From: Caprimulgus europaeus
Taxonomy: Eukaryota; Chordata; Aves; Caprimulgiformes; Caprimulgidae
Assembly (NCBI GenBank): GCA_907165065.1
Contig: OU015527.1
Location: 20,225,686 to 20,289,685, forward strand
Length of the DNA stretch: 64,000 nucleotides
Reading direction: 5' to 3'
Position 1 is the stretch's first letter, and each line of letters opens with the position of its first letter. The translations under genes were made by a program, and so were the position numbers. A model generated the notes under the pieces. That model made no database searches. It was not told the DNA's origin and saw only the letters and a list, made by a program, of their open reading frames with translations. Shown piece by piece: positions 12,965-24,649 of this stretch.

Positions 12965-15358
12965 GAAGGACAACATAGAAGGGCACAAACAATCCAGGTA
13001 GTTCCTGGAATGTGTGGACAACAACTTCCTCCTCCAATTGGTTGAGGAACTGACAAGGAGGGGTGCCATGCTGAACCTTGTTCTCACCAACAAGGAGGGG
13101 CTGGTGGGCAGTGTGAAGCTCATAGGTGGCCTTTACTGCAGTGACCCTGAAATGGTGGAATGCAGGACCCTTAGGGCAGTGACAAAGGCACACTGCAAGC
13201 TCACCACCTTGGACTTCAGGAGAACAGACTTTGGCCTCTTCAGGGACCTGCTTGGTCAGGTACTGTGGGATGAATTCCTGGAGGGAAGAGGGGCTCATGA
13301 CAGCTGGCTTATACTCAGAGATCTCCTCCTCCAAGCTCAGGAGCTATGCATCCCAACAAAGAGGAAGGCTGGCAAAAACAGGAGGAGGCCTGCATGGATG
13401 GACAAGAAGCTCCTGAACAAACTTAAGATCAAAAAAGAAGCCTACAGAGGGTGAAAAGAAGGACAGGTAACCTGGGAGGAATACAGAGAAATTGCCTGAG
13501 AAGCCAGGGATCAGGTTAGGAAAGCCGAGGCCCTGACAGAACTAAATTTGGCCAGAGATGTCAAGGGCAACAAAAAAGCTTCTACAGGTATGTTGGGGAG
13601 AAAGGGAAAACTAGGGAAAATGTGGGCCCTCTCCGGAAGGCGACGGGAGATCTGGTCACCTGGGACATGGAGAAGGCTGAGGTGCTCAATGACTTTTTTG
13701 CCTCAGTCTTCACAGGCAAGGGCTCGTGCCACACTGCCCAAGTCCTAGAAAGCATAGGAAGGGTCCAGGAGAATGAAAAGCCACCCACTGTAGGAGAAGA
13801 TCAGGTTTGGGAGCACCTAAGGAACCTGAAGGTGCACAAGTCCATGGGATGCATCTGCGAGTCCTGAGGGAACTGGCAGATGAAGTTGCAAAGCCTCTAT
13901 CCATCATATTTGAGAAGTCCTGGCAGTCTGGTGAAGTTCCCACAGACTGGAAAAAGGGGAACATAACCCTCATTTTAAAAAGGGAAATAAGGAAGACCCG
14001 GAGAACTACAGGCCAGTCAGTGTCACCTCAGTGCCAGGCAAGATCATGGAGCAGATACTCCTAGAAACTGTGCTAAGGCACATGGAGAATGAGAAGGTGA
14101 CTGGTGACAACCAGCATGGCTTCACCAAGGGCAAATCGTGCCTGACCAATCTGGTGGCCTTTTGTGATGGGGTCACAACGTTGGTGGATAAGGCCAAAGC
14201 AACCGATGTCATCTACCTGGACTTGTGCAAGGCGTTTGACACTGTCCCACATGGCATCCTTGTCTCTAAATTGGGGACATGTGGGTTTGATGGATGGACC
14301 ACTCGGTGGATAAGGAACTGGCTGGATGGTCGCACTCAAAGAGCTGTGGTCAACAGCTCAATGTCCGAGTGGAAACCAGTGATAAGTGGTGTCCCTCAGG
14401 GGTTGGTATTGGGACTGGTGCTCTTCAACATCTTTGTCGGAGACATGGACAGTGGGATTGAGTGCACCCCCAGCAAGTTGCCAACGACACCAAGCTGTGT
14501 GGTGAAGTTGACATGCTGGAGGGACGGGATGCCATCCAGAGGGACCTTGACAGGCTTGAGAGGTGGGTCTGTGCTAACCCCATGAAGTTCAACAAGGCCA
14601 AGTGCAAGGTCCTGCACCTGGGTCGGGCAACCCCAAGTACAAATACAGGCTGGGTGATGAGTGGATTGAGACCAGCTCTGAAGAGAAGGACTTGGGAGTG
14701 GTGATGGATGAGAAGCTCAATATGAGCCAGCAATGTGCACTTGCAGCCCAGAAGGCCAATAACCGTATCCTGGGCTGCATCAAGAGAAGTGTGGCCAGCA
14801 GATCGAAGGAGGTGATTCTTCCCCTCTGCTCTTGTAAGGTTCCACCTGAAGTATTACATCCAGTTCTGGAGACCCCAACACAAGAGAGACAAGGACCTGT
14901 TAGAACAACTCCAGAGGAGGCCACGAGAATGATCTGAGGGCTGGAGCATCTCTGCTATGAGGACAGGCTGAGAGAGTTGGGGCTGTTCAGCCTGGAAAAG
15001 AGAAGGCTCTGGGGAGATCTTACAGTGGCCTTCCAGTACCTGAAGGGGCCTACAGGAAAGCTGGGGAGGGACTTTCTACAAGGGCAGGTAGAACATGGGA
15101 AAATGGCTTTAAACTGGAAGAGGGTAGGTTTAGATTAGATATTAGGAAGAAATTCTTTACTGTGAGGGTGGTGAGACACTGGCCCAGGTTGCCCAGAGAA
15201 GTTGTGGATGCCCCCTGCCTGGAAGTGTTCAAGGCCAGGTTGGATGAGGCTTTGAACAACCTGGTCTAGTGGAAGGTGTCCCTGCTTATGGCAGGGGGGT
15301 TGGAACTAGATGATCTTTAAGGTTCCTTCCAACCCAAACCATTCTATGATTCTGTGAT
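12965..15358 (+). mobile_element. Long decayed CR1 LINE (endonuclease end, RT, 3' UTR)
   Basis: A 2.4-kb plus-strand CR1. It starts in the end of the endonuclease domain (DNNFLLQLVEELTRRGAML, then the SDH-equivalent region as SDPEMV). It continues through the RT domain and ends with ATTCTATGATTCTGTGATT at 15341-15358. The subfamily differs from the next element: it carries [14 protein letters not shown] where the other type has [14 protein letters not shown]. Confidence 0.95.
13014..14937 (+). pseudogene. CR1 ORF2 remnant, multiply frameshifted
   Basis: The ORF2 product (endonuclease plus reverse transcriptase) is scattered over several frames. 13014-13454 holds the endonuclease end and linker (ending IKKEAYRG before a stop). 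13622-13867 holds [14 protein letters not shown]. 13807-14064 holds [19 protein letters not shown]. 14031-14585 holds [14 protein letters not shown], the motif A region [14 protein letters not shown] and [17 protein letters not shown]. 14462-14937 holds the rest. A one-base deletion at about 14474-14482 breaks the frame at the catalytic box, which would read as AND rather than ADD, so one catalytic Asp is also lost. The copy is dead as a source of enzyme. Confidence 0.9.
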
Positions 15359-15617
15359 TAAGTTAACATAGAACAATTTTGTATTTGAAATTCTTTACCT
15401 CGTCCACTTCTTTTATGAGAAAAGTTATTTGTGAAGTAGCATGCAAAACAAGTAATTCTAAAGTCTACTAAGTCTGATAATACACTAAAGTACTGTATCT
15501 TAATTAAGAAGTAAATCCTCATTGTCACTCAGGAGTTTATCCCATTCTTTTGCAGCATCTTTGAGAAAGGCCAAGAAGGAACAGACAGTTTGAGAGGTTT
15601 TTTTATTTTTTTTTCAT
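15359..15617. other. Spacer between two CR1 copies
   Basis: 259 bp of AT-rich unique sequence separates two head-to-tail CR1 elements. A T-run lies at its right end (about 15598-15615). Confidence 0.5.
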
Positions 15618-15619
15618 AT

Positions 15620-15847
15620 TGTCGTGTCCCACTTTCGGGTGCTGACGTGGGATGGAATGGCAGAATTCAGGCCATAAATGACTGGCTCCAGGACTGGTGC
15701 TACAGGCAGGGCTTTGGGTTCTTTGATCATGGCTGGTTTCATAGGATGCCAGTCCAGACAGTGATTTGCGGGGAAGGCCTATCCCGCAGGGGCAAAAGGA
15801 GGCTGGGGCAGGAATTGGCAGGGCTCATTTGGAGAGCTTTAAACTAG
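15620..15847 (+). pseudogene. C-terminal remnant of CR1 ORF1 (esterase-type protein)
   Basis: The frame reads AINDWLQDWCYRQGFGFFDHGW and then LSRRGKRRLGQELAGLIWRALN before TAG at 15845-15847. This resembles the end of the ORF1 protein of CR1-type elements, which contains an SGNH/GDSL esterase-like domain. The terminal D-x-x-H block expected just before LSRRG is decayed (CGEG), so the catalytic His would be missing. The assignment comes from knowledge of the family; the upstream limit is uncertain because decay increases toward 15620. Confidence 0.65.
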
Positions 15848-15933
15848 ACGTGAAGGGGGAAGGGGTCACAGCTGGGCTTGTGCCAGTGGGGCAGCGCTCT
15901 AGAATTGATGAAGGCCGGGAGGCCTCCCACCCC

Positions 15934-18232
15934 CCTAGGCTGAAACTGGTGCACTTGGCTCGCTCCCTGCAATGCCTGTACACCAATGCACGCAGCGGGG
16001 GGAATGAGCAGGAGGAGTTAGAAACCCGTGTTGGGTCAGGGGATGATGATCTGGTGGCAGTTACAGAGACATGGTGGGACAGCTCACATGACTGGAATGT
16101 GGCCATGGATGGCTGTGTCCTTCTCAGGAAAGACAGGCCAGCAAGGCGAGGTGGTGGAGTTGCTCTTTACGTGAGAGAGCAGCTGCCGTGTATTGAGATC
16201 TGTCAGGGGCGGATGAGGAGCGAGTTGAGAGTCTGTGGGTGAAAATCAAGGGGCAGGCTGGTAGGGTTGATACTGTTGTGGGTGTCTATTACAGGCCACC
16301 AGATCAGGGTGAGGAAGTTGATGAGGCCTTCTACAGGCAGCTGAGAGCAGCCTCGCAATCACAGGCCCTGGTTGTTGTGGGGGATTTTAACTACCCTGGT
16401 GTTTGCTGGAGGGGCTACTCAGCCAGCCACCCACAGTCCAGGAGGATCCTCCAGTGCATCGATGACAACTTCCTGATGCAAGTGGTGGATGCACCAACTA
16501 GGAGAGGAGCGCTGCTGGATCTCATCCTCACTAACAAGGAGGGTCTGGTTGAAGTGGTAAAGGTTGAGGACTGTCTGGGCTGCAGCGATCATGAGATGGT
16601 GAAGTTCAGGATCTCATGTGGCAGGAACAGAATTCCAAGCAGAATTGCAACCCTGGACTTCAGGAGGTCCAACTTGGCCTTTTCAAGCAATTGCTAGGGG
16701 AAATCCCATGGGAAAGGGTACTTGAAGGTAAAGGGGCCCAAGATAGCTGGTTAACATTCAGGAACTGCTTCTTCCAAGCTCAAGATCAGAGCATACCAAC
16801 ACATAGGAAGTCAAGGAAGGGAGCCAGGAGACCTGCTTGGTTAAACAGGGAACTGCTGGGCAAACTCAAGTGGAAGAGGAGAGTTTACAGATCATGGAAG
16901 GAGGGGTTGGCCACTTGGGAAGAATATAAGGCTGTTGTCAGAAGATGTAGGGAGGCAACTAGGAAAGCTAAGGCCTCCTTAGAATTAAACCTTGCCAGAG
17001 GGGTCAAGAACAACAGAAAGAGCTTCTTCAAATACATGGCAGATAAAACTGACACTAGAGGTCCACTGATGAGTGAGATGGGTGCCCTGGTGACAGAAGA
17101 TACAGAGAAGGCAGAGTTACTGAATGCCTTCTTTGCCTCTGTCTACTGTGCTGGAAGCTGTCCTGAGGAGCCAAGTACCCCTGAGGCCCCAGAAGAAGTC
17201 AGGACAATAGAGGAGTTTGCCTTGGTTGATGAGGACTGGGTTAGGGACCAATTAAGCAATCTGGACATCTATAAATCTATGGGTCCAGATGGGATGCACC
17301 CACGGGTGTTGAGGGAGCTGGCTGAAGTCATTGCTAGACCACTCTCCATCGTCTTTGCTAAGTTGTGGGGAACGGGAGAGGTGCCTGAGGACTGGAGGAA
17401 GGCAAATGTCACTGCAACCTTCAAAAAGGGCAAGAAGGAGGACCCGGGTAACTACAGACGGGTCAGCCCCACCTCCATCCCTGGGAAGGTGATGGAACAA
17501 CTTATCCTTGGTGCCATCTCTGGCCATATCAAGGATAAGAGGGTCATTAGGGGCAGTCAGCACGGCTTCACCAAGGGGAAGTCGTGCTTGACCAACCTTC
17601 TAGACTTTTATGAATACATAACCAGGTGTCTAGATGATGGTAGAGCAGTGGTCTATCTTGATTTCAGAGGGCACAGAGGGCACTGTCAGCAAGTTTGCTG
17701 GTGACACAAAGCTGGGAGGAGTGGCTGACACAGCAGAGGGCTGTGCTGCCATCCAGAGAGACCTGGACAGGCTGGAGAGCTGGGCAGGGAAAAACTTGAT
17801 GAAATATAATAAGGGCAAGTGTAGGGTGTTGCACCTGGGCAGGAACAACTCCAGGTTCCAGTATAGGTTGGGGAATGACCTACTAGAGAGCAGTGTTGGG
17901 GAAGGAGATCTGGGAGTCCTGGTGGCCAGCAGGATGACCGTGAGCCAGCACTGTGCCCTTGTGGCCAGGAAGGCCGATGGCATCCTGGGGTGCATTAGAA
18001 GGGGTGTGGTTAGTAGGTCAAGAGAGGTTCTTCTTCCCCTCTACTCTGCCCTGGTGAGGCCTCATCTGGAATATTGTGTCCAGTTCTGGGCCCCACAGTT
18101 CAGGAAGGACAGGGAACTGCTTGAGACAGTCCAGTGCAGAGCCACCAAGATGATGAAGGGAGTGGAACATCTCCCTTATGTGGAAAGGCTGAGGGAGCTG
18201 GGCCTCTTTATCTTGGAGAAGAGGAGACTAAG
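15934..18232 (+). pseudogene. CR1 ORF2 remnant: endonuclease and deleted RT
   Basis: Segments in order. The first is the endonuclease start with LYTNARSG and TETWWDSSHDW (frame to 16242). A frameshift follows near 16200-16210. Next is the endonuclease end with VVVGDFN and CSDHEMVKF (16239-16697), the catalytic SDH being intact. A second frameshift lies near 16680. Then an open 362-codon frame (16616-17704) carries the linker, DDWVRDQL-like region and RT motifs with PGNYRRVSPTSIPGKVMEQL and [14 protein letters not shown]. This frame stops matching at YLDF, where about 79 codons are deleted. The last part (17683-18232) has FAGD instead of FADD (17694-17705), losing a catalytic Asp, and ends truncated. 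Confidence 0.92.
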
Positions 18233-18673
18233 ATTTCAAAGGTAACAGGAAATGCTCATTTGTCTGAACACTGCTGAAAAGAGATACTGTTAAAGGAGGA
18301 ACTTCTTTCAGTAGCTTGTTACCCAATCCAAGTTGTCTTAAGCTAGCAGGCAGACTCATCTGGGGAGGTGTTTCATGAGCAAAGCTATGTTGTGAGGCAT
18401 GTGGTCCAGCTGTCTTGTCTGCAGCAGCTGCTGTCCCCAGCACAAACATACCCCCTCATTTTGCATCTGCACTGCCTGGTGACAGGCGTGGTGTATTTTG
18501 CCATGTTTGAAATCACAAATGCTGTGAAACTCTGTGCTGCTCTATGTCACAAGATGGCAAGAAAAGCAAGACCACGTTTCTGGCTGTGGCCAGCCATCCT
18601 GTGACATTCTTCCATCGTTATAATTGTGGTGGTGCAGCCCTGTGGGCTACTTTGCAATCTCAGGAGAAGGCAA
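18233..18673. other. Unassigned sequence between CR1 and LTR
   Basis: GC is a little above background. No recognisable repeat or gene is present. It may belong to the adjoining LTR if the LTR 5' border is placed wrongly. Confidence 0.35.
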
Positions 18674-19920
18674 TGTTGTATTCTTGCGGTTACAGCTGCA
18701 GGGAGTGGGGACCCTCTGGCACTTTATTCTGTTGGGTACAAACGCAGTGTGTTAGGATGGTCAGGTGCACCCTCACCCTGTCCGAAACTCCAGCTGCCTG
18801 GGTTGTAGCCCAATCTGGTAGTTGCCAGAACCGTATAATCTGGAAAACACTGGATTTGTACAGTTGCTGAGATACCAGAATCACCTAAAATAAGTTGTGG
18901 CCAAAATGAAAAAAAGGTACTGACCAAAGTCAGTCATCTCACAATCCTATAAATACTGGTCCTAAGGGAGGGTTTTGAGCTCTCCTGGACTGCAGCAGGC
19001 TGCATCCAGCATCTCCCTCTGAGTGGGATGCCTCTCAGAGCTCACAGACTCTTCTGTTTGCAAAACTCAGGACCATTGCTGAGCAATACAACCTGGGCTG
19101 AAACCCTCCACTCCAAACTCTCGCCCTAAGATTTTTGAAGTGGATATTTCACTGAACTTCAGGGCAATTTTTGATCAGATATACCTTTGGATATACGTTA
19201 TATATATATCTATCTATCTGTATCTATACTTATTTCTGTGTTCATATCTATATATCTGTGTGTGTATGTAATTTAATAGTCAATCAATTTTTGATAATCA
19301 GCCAATTAAGTTTGTTAGAAAATCTTATAATCCAGTTCTGTGATTTACTGTACAAATATTAATAATCCTTAAATTGCTGCTATTTTACCATAATGTGCTC
19401 ATGAACCTCAAATTGCTGCTATCTCAAAAGTCTGCTTTAAAGTGATGCAAAACACATAATCACATGTTAAAGCACTACACTGAGATTCCTGCACCTAATC
19501 CCTTTAGACATAAACTGTTGATCAAGTCTGGGACTAAGTCTGGATCTGGCTACACCTAAACTCCTCTCTGAGGAGTTTAGAAAGCAAAGGGGTCCATTCT
19601 GAACCTTGTGACTCAATGGGAAGGTCTCCCTTATTGGCTTTCCCTAATCCGTGTACAAATCACATCAACCCAATTCTGACTTGATTTTTCCTGATCTTCA
19701 TGTAAATAATTTCCACTAATCCATATGTATATCATTTTAACTTGATTCTAATTTTATTTCCCTATTGTGTGCCTTTTCCATGTAGTAAGTAGTAGAGTGA
19801 ACCTTGCCATTGAACTGTGTTAGGTTGTGCTTTTTTACAAATTCATATTAAAATGACTTTTTCTAATATCTTTAATGGTGATTCTTTAAATGACCTTAAG
19901 TCTTTCCACTTCCACCTGCA
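18674..19920 (+). mobile_element. Probable solo LTR of an avian endogenous retrovirus
   Basis: The segment resembles long avian ERV LTRs. It has a TATA-like CTATAAATA (18948-18956) and downstream gctgcatccagcatctccct. The stretch gaggagtttagaaagcaa follows with an expanded TATC microsatellite nearby, and the end is ccacctgca. A TG start at 18674 and CA end at 19920 would be flanked by GCAA (18670-18673 and 19921-19924), a 4-bp duplication. The family resemblance is fairly clear; the exact 5' border is tentative. Confidence 0.55.
19199..19270. repeat. TA/TATC/TG microsatellite
   Basis: (TA)n runs into (TATC)n and then into alternating TG-rich sequence, inside the probable LTR. Confidence 0.8.
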
Positions 19921-19924
19921 GCAA

Positions 19925-22404
19925 TAATCAACTGTTCCTTCAATAGCTTGGACTAGGTTATTCTGGTGTGACTACTTGTGCTCCTAGCTTGTCCTTGTGT
20001 TTATCCTAATGCGACTTTCTGCTATGAATTTACCTCTGTGTTTCTATTTGGTTTCATTTCCCCACATATACAAGTCTAGCTGGACTACAGAATTATGTTC
20101 CTGAATTTAAATAAAAGCAGCTTGAATTTATAAAAACCAACCAAACAAAAACTTCCCAAAGGATAAAAAGTTCACAGAAGAGTGGCAGAGACTTTCCCAG
20201 TTCCTCTCTTAGCTTTTAACCATTTGGAGGACTTGGGATCACAAATGTGTCTTGCTAAGAAGTTGCTTATCTACCTCCCAGTGCAGTAATCTAGTGTGTG
20301 GCCTGAAATTTCTGTCTAGTCATTCTAAACAAGGCAGTCTTTACTGATAATTGGTACTGAGTTTTTTACTCCAGTCTTGTTTTGCAGGGGAAATTTAGTC
20401 AGACATAAAAAGCAAAAATGCATTTTCCTGGGTAGCACAGGACTGAGCAAGAAGCTTCTGCTGTGGCTTGGAGGAGAGTTTCAAAACTGGCAAATATCCT
20501 TTAATATTTCATGAGTCATCATGAATACAAGCATCAGCCTTAATGAAATTGTCTTCTGTATTTTTAATAAGCCATACAATTTGTCTCAAATCACTCTTGT
20601 ACTTAAACAATGGAATAAATTATTGGTATTTTAAAAATCAATATTAACATTGTTCAAATGTGTTTTTATGGTTGGATTACATACATTTGCTTTTAGGACT
20701 AAAGCTCTGCAAAGATTAAATCTAATTCCTAGTCCTTTTATTTATGTGCTGTAGTAAGCTTAAGCATACAAGTGAAAGGCTATATGGAAAAAAGCCCACA
20801 AGTTGTACTGTAGGGTGTGTAGCAGGTTTTATAGAGAGCTCAGCAGGCAAGAGCTCTACTTCCGCACAACAGTGAAATGGCTAATTGTTTCCTTTAAGTT
20901 TCCTTTAAAAACTTCTGACTCTTGTAGGCAAAATCCTGCCCTATTGCAGTATTTCAGAAGTAGTGTGTGGTTAAATACACTGTATTACAGTGTTTACCCA
21001 AAGCATGCACCTCAGAAGCATGTTCTTGCTAAGTGACTGTGAGAAGTGATATTGTTGATATGTACTTGTCTTTTGAATGCCATATCAATTTATTCCATTA
21101 ATAGATTCATTTGTATTTACCAGGTAAAAATTTAGTCCTTTAATGAAACTTTTAATTTCTTTCATAAATCTAATTAAATACAGCTGAAGGATGTACATAA
21201 AAACTGTTTTGGAGAACAAACTCTTAATGATAGTAGTATGTGAGCAGAAAAAGTCTGATTGCAGTTTGTATTGGCAACAAACTAACAGGAAATGAAGCCT
21301 TAAAACCCAGATCCTGCAGTGGAATTAACAGGATGTACCTGTATAGAAATACAAACAAAAGATTATTTTTTAACTTGTTTCATACAAACATAAAGACATA
21401 TAATGTCTTTCTAAGGAAATCATTAGATATTTATGTTTAGTTCATTCCTCCTGTGCTCTTCTAAGGAAGGAAGAATAAGTGTGTTTTATGAATGGAAGAC
21501 ACATGGCTTAATAAAGCCACTAATGTGACTGTGACTGTCAGAGTGAACCATACCCTAGAAGGGGTTGTGCAGCATGTACTTCTGAGAGCCTGTTCCTGTG
21601 AAAGGAAAGAGTACTAAATAGCTGTGTGCATGTGCTCAGTGTCACTCTAGGTTAAGTCTGTGGATAAATAAACTCTGAAGATAGCAGCAACTCCTACTAG
21701 TTTGTAAAGTGTTACGAGTTCTTATGGCAGTGTGAGCATAATCAGCCCTCAAATCCTATGTTAAATTTGTGCGATAAACTTTGTTTGAATCACCCACCTG
21801 CCTTTGCTTTTGCATATAAACTGTTGAAAATTGAAATGACTGAAATTCTTGGATGAGTATGCATTGAAAACCATTGTTTTCAACTGAATTGTATTTCACA
21901 AGACTAAGACTTCAGTTGTAGTGTTCATAATATGAACTTCTTGTTCCTCATTATGGTTTTGGATTAGTTTTAAGAATTCATTATTTTATTACTATTTTTT
22001 AATCATCTAAGAGATGTTAATGATTTGAAAACTCTGCTATCCCAGAATTAGGATACTTCTCTTCCAAGGAGTTGGGTTCTCAAGACAAATGTCTGAAAAT
22101 CATGACTGATTCCAACCAAATTACTATAATGCAAGTAAAGTTTAAAGAACTAGTGGACAGAGTACTTTATATGTACTTCTATTTGCCACAGTCTTATCTT
22201 ACAGATTTCCTGTCTCTATTTACACTTGTTTTACTGTTCATTTTGGAAGGAAAGATCATTACTCTTTTTAGTAAATAATGTTGACAGTAACGAACCACAT
22301 AGTGTTGAATCTGTTTGCTTTGGGTAGTGAGGATAGTCAAATATTGAAATACTACCTCTAGGCTTATTGGTACACTGAAACCAGTTCTTTCTTCATTTCA
22401 GATA
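19925..22404. other. Unique intronic sequence
   Basis: No exon, RNA gene or repeat is recognised. Short chance ORFs only. Confidence 0.4.
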
Positions 22405-22643
22405 TCATAGAATGATTTGGGCTGAAAGGGACCTTAAAGATCATCTAGTTCCAACCTCCCTGCCATCAGCAGTGACACTTTCCACTAGACCAGGTTGCTC
22501 AAAGCCTCATCCAGCTTGGCCTTAAACACTTCCAGGGAGGGGGCATCCACAACTTCTCTGGGCAACCTGTTCCAGTGTCTGACCACCCTCACAGTGAAGA
22601 ATTTCTTCCTAATATCTAATCTAAACCTCCCCTCTTCCAGCTA
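22405..22643 (-). mobile_element. CR1 LINE 3' end
   Basis: A minus-strand 3'-terminal CR1 piece. The 3' end at the left (TCATAGAATGATT) is followed by the conserved 3' UTR block and the CR1 C-terminal codons (complement of ggcaacctgttccagtgt). It is the same subfamily as the inverted copy at 23758-24100. Confidence 0.92.
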
Positions 22644-23757
22644 AAAGCCAAGATATTTCTCATATGGTTCTACAGTGTCTTCTGCGCTGCAGTACTGGCT
22701 GAACTTAACACTTAAAATTGGGTTTTCACATATATCCTGTTAGAGTAATAATGGAGTGCACAGGTTTGAAGTACACCTGGTATCTATCAACTCAAACCCC
22801 ATTATTAGCCATTTCTTTCTTCTCTCTTTTTTTTCTTTTTATTCCACCCTCCCCCCCTCCCCCTCCCTCCCCTTATAAGAGAGGAAATTCTTGCTTTATT
22901 TTGGAGGAGTGGTGCAGGTGCCCAACTCCTGGGGCTTAAAAGCTGTGGGTCACAGTAGCATTAGGAATTTATCTGTGTAAACTTACATATCTACATCTTG
23001 CCTGTGTCTGTGTCCATGCTCTCGCACCTAATGGTTCTTTATAGGTAGAATAGAGAAGCCACTTTGTGTGCTGGCTACTGTTAGCCTTGTTCTGATACAC
23101 CTTATTTTCTCTTATGAGGTGTACTGGATTCTCTTTCCCCTTCAGAACGTGAATAGTCAGATGCTATTTCAACTACATATTACTCTTCTCTTCCTACCAC
23201 ATCAATTACTCTTTATAACCTCTGAAGTACTATGCAGAATTAATTTCTTATTCTTTGTCACATGCTTCAGACAGTCAGCCCTTGCTTTATATTTCTTCCT
23301 GCTTTCTGATTGAAGCAGTTCTGAAGACTACATGATGATACTGCTGACTGAGTCAAGACAAGTAAAGCAGTCTGTTATAGGCTAGCTTTTTCTTAGATTC
23401 TCCCCTACCAAGCCTACCTGACTAGGTGTTTTTTGAGCTTTCCAATACTACTTAAATAACAATGCCTTTCATAGGTTTTTTTTTATAAACTAACTTACAG
23501 TGGTGTCCTGCAAAAACTTCAGGAATTTCTGTGTACATTAAGTGAACACTTAATGACAGTAGTTATTCCCCTGGAAATGTTGCCAAATGTAAGAGCCAAC
23601 AGGAAGGAAGACGAGAATGTACAAGTTTGAGGATTGTAACAGTAGAAGTAATAAATAAAAACATATTTTAAAAAGTATACATTGAGATGGTAAAATTTTC
23701 AAAAATGTCCTGTAGGTGTGGACCATGAATTACTGATGTTCTTTATATATATTTCTT
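22644..23757. other. Unique intronic sequence with a polypyrimidine tract
   Basis: This holds a 64-bp C/T-only tract at about 22811-22874, including long C-runs. Nothing else is recognised. Confidence 0.45.
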
Positions 23758-24100
23758 ATAGCAGCATTCCAATACCTGAAGGGGGCCTACAAGAAAGCTG
23801 GGGAGGGACTTTTCATAAGGGCAGTTAATGATAGAACAAGGGGAAATGGCTTTAAACTGGAAGAGGTGAGGTTTAGATTAGATATTAGGAAAAAAATTAT
23901 TTCCTGTGCAGGTGGTGAGACACTGGAACAGGTTGCCCAGAGAAGTTGTGTATGCCCCCTCCCTGGACGTGTTTAAGGCCAGGTTGGGTGAGGCTTTGAG
24001 CAACCTGGTCTAGTGGGGGCTGTCCCTGCTCATGGCAGGCAGTTTGGAGCTAGATGATCTTTAAGGTCCCTTCCAACCCAAACCATTCTATGATTCTATA
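23758..24100 (+). mobile_element. CR1 LINE 3' end just upstream of a DTWD2 exon
   Basis: A plus-strand 3'-terminal CR1. It reads AAFQYLKGAYKKAGEGLF, then [13 protein letters not shown], in a decaying frame, ending in ATTCTATGATTCTATA near 24085-24100. It lies 360 bases upstream of the DGTW exon, in sense orientation to the gene. Confidence 0.93.
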
Positions 24101-24459
24101 TACAAGATTCAAAATTAGATTATTGTAGTATTTTTGTGCCAAGTGCTTGAACAAATTTTCTAGAGTACATATTAAATTTTGGTAAACAATTCAAAATATT
24201 CCTGATATATTGCTTTATTAAGCTTTCATTGATTACATTGTGGGTGGTTTTTTTCCTCCCCTGTTAGGAGCTGAGGGAAAACCATCAACTTTTGAGGTGT
24301 TGTAAAGAGAAAGTGGTAGCTAAGTGATGGACCTTTTTTGAAACTTAAGTAAAATTTGGAGAAGTTGAGTGGGAGTTAGTAACTTGAAATATCTGGAAGT
24401 ATGTATTTGTCATGAATACTTTTAATAATATTGTCATTTTGCGTGTCTATGTGTTGAAG
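24101..24459. other. Intron end before the DGTW exon
   Basis: AT-rich sequence leading to the acceptor at 24458-24459. The last 30 bases are only partly pyrimidine, a weak tract. Confidence 0.5.
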
Positions 24460-24649
24460 GTATCCTGAATTAGCAACTGTGTGCAGAAATCGCAACACTA
24501 TAATCTTGTATCCTGGAGCTGAAGCAACCAATTTGGAAGAAGTTTCTGTGATGTTTTCTAGTCCATCTGTTATGATCATCATTGATGGAACATGGAGTCA
24601 GGCTAAAGATATATTTTACAAAAATTCTCTTTTCCGGCTTCCCAAGCAG
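24460..24649 (+). CDS. DTWD2: DTWD2 internal exon with the DGTW motif
   Basis: This exon encodes part of the DTW-domain tRNA-uridine aminocarboxypropyltransferase 2. The enzyme transfers the 3-amino-3-carboxypropyl group of S-adenosylmethionine to a D-loop uridine (acp3U) of cytosolic tRNAs. The frame begins with one base completing a split codon, then reads 63 codons from YPELATVC to LFRLPKQ. It contains the LYPGAEA segment and the family signature D-x-T-W as DGTW (24584-24595), followed by [13 protein letters not shown], which I recognise as near identical to vertebrate DTWD2. The acceptor is AG at 24458-24459, with a weak, purine-interrupted pyrimidine tract. The donor is gtgagt at 24650, in phase 0, which matches the next exon. 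No stop or frameshift is seen. The preceding exon was not found in the window. Identification rests on remembered family sequence, not on a search. Confidence 0.93.

Larger units (their letters stand above)
15618..18232 (+). mobile_element. Long CR1 LINE with ORF1 remnant, internal deletion and missing 3' end
   Basis: A 2.6-kb plus-strand CR1 reaching farther 5' than any other copy here: it includes the end of ORF1, the endonuclease and most of the RT. About 79 codons of RT are deleted near 17666-17682. The match stops abruptly at about 18232 inside the C-terminal coding region (EKRRLR), so the last part of ORF2 and the 3' UTR are absent. That is unusual for a LINE, which normally loses its 5' end. 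Confidence 0.94.

Noticed and set aside
13231..14924. Many ORFs antisense or frame-shifted to the CR1 at 12965-15358
   Set aside because: They are shadow frames of the CR1 coding region.
18368..18927. Several overlapping 60-108-codon frames on both strands
   Set aside because: No family resemblance and strong overlap between frames. They fall in or next to LTR-like DNA.
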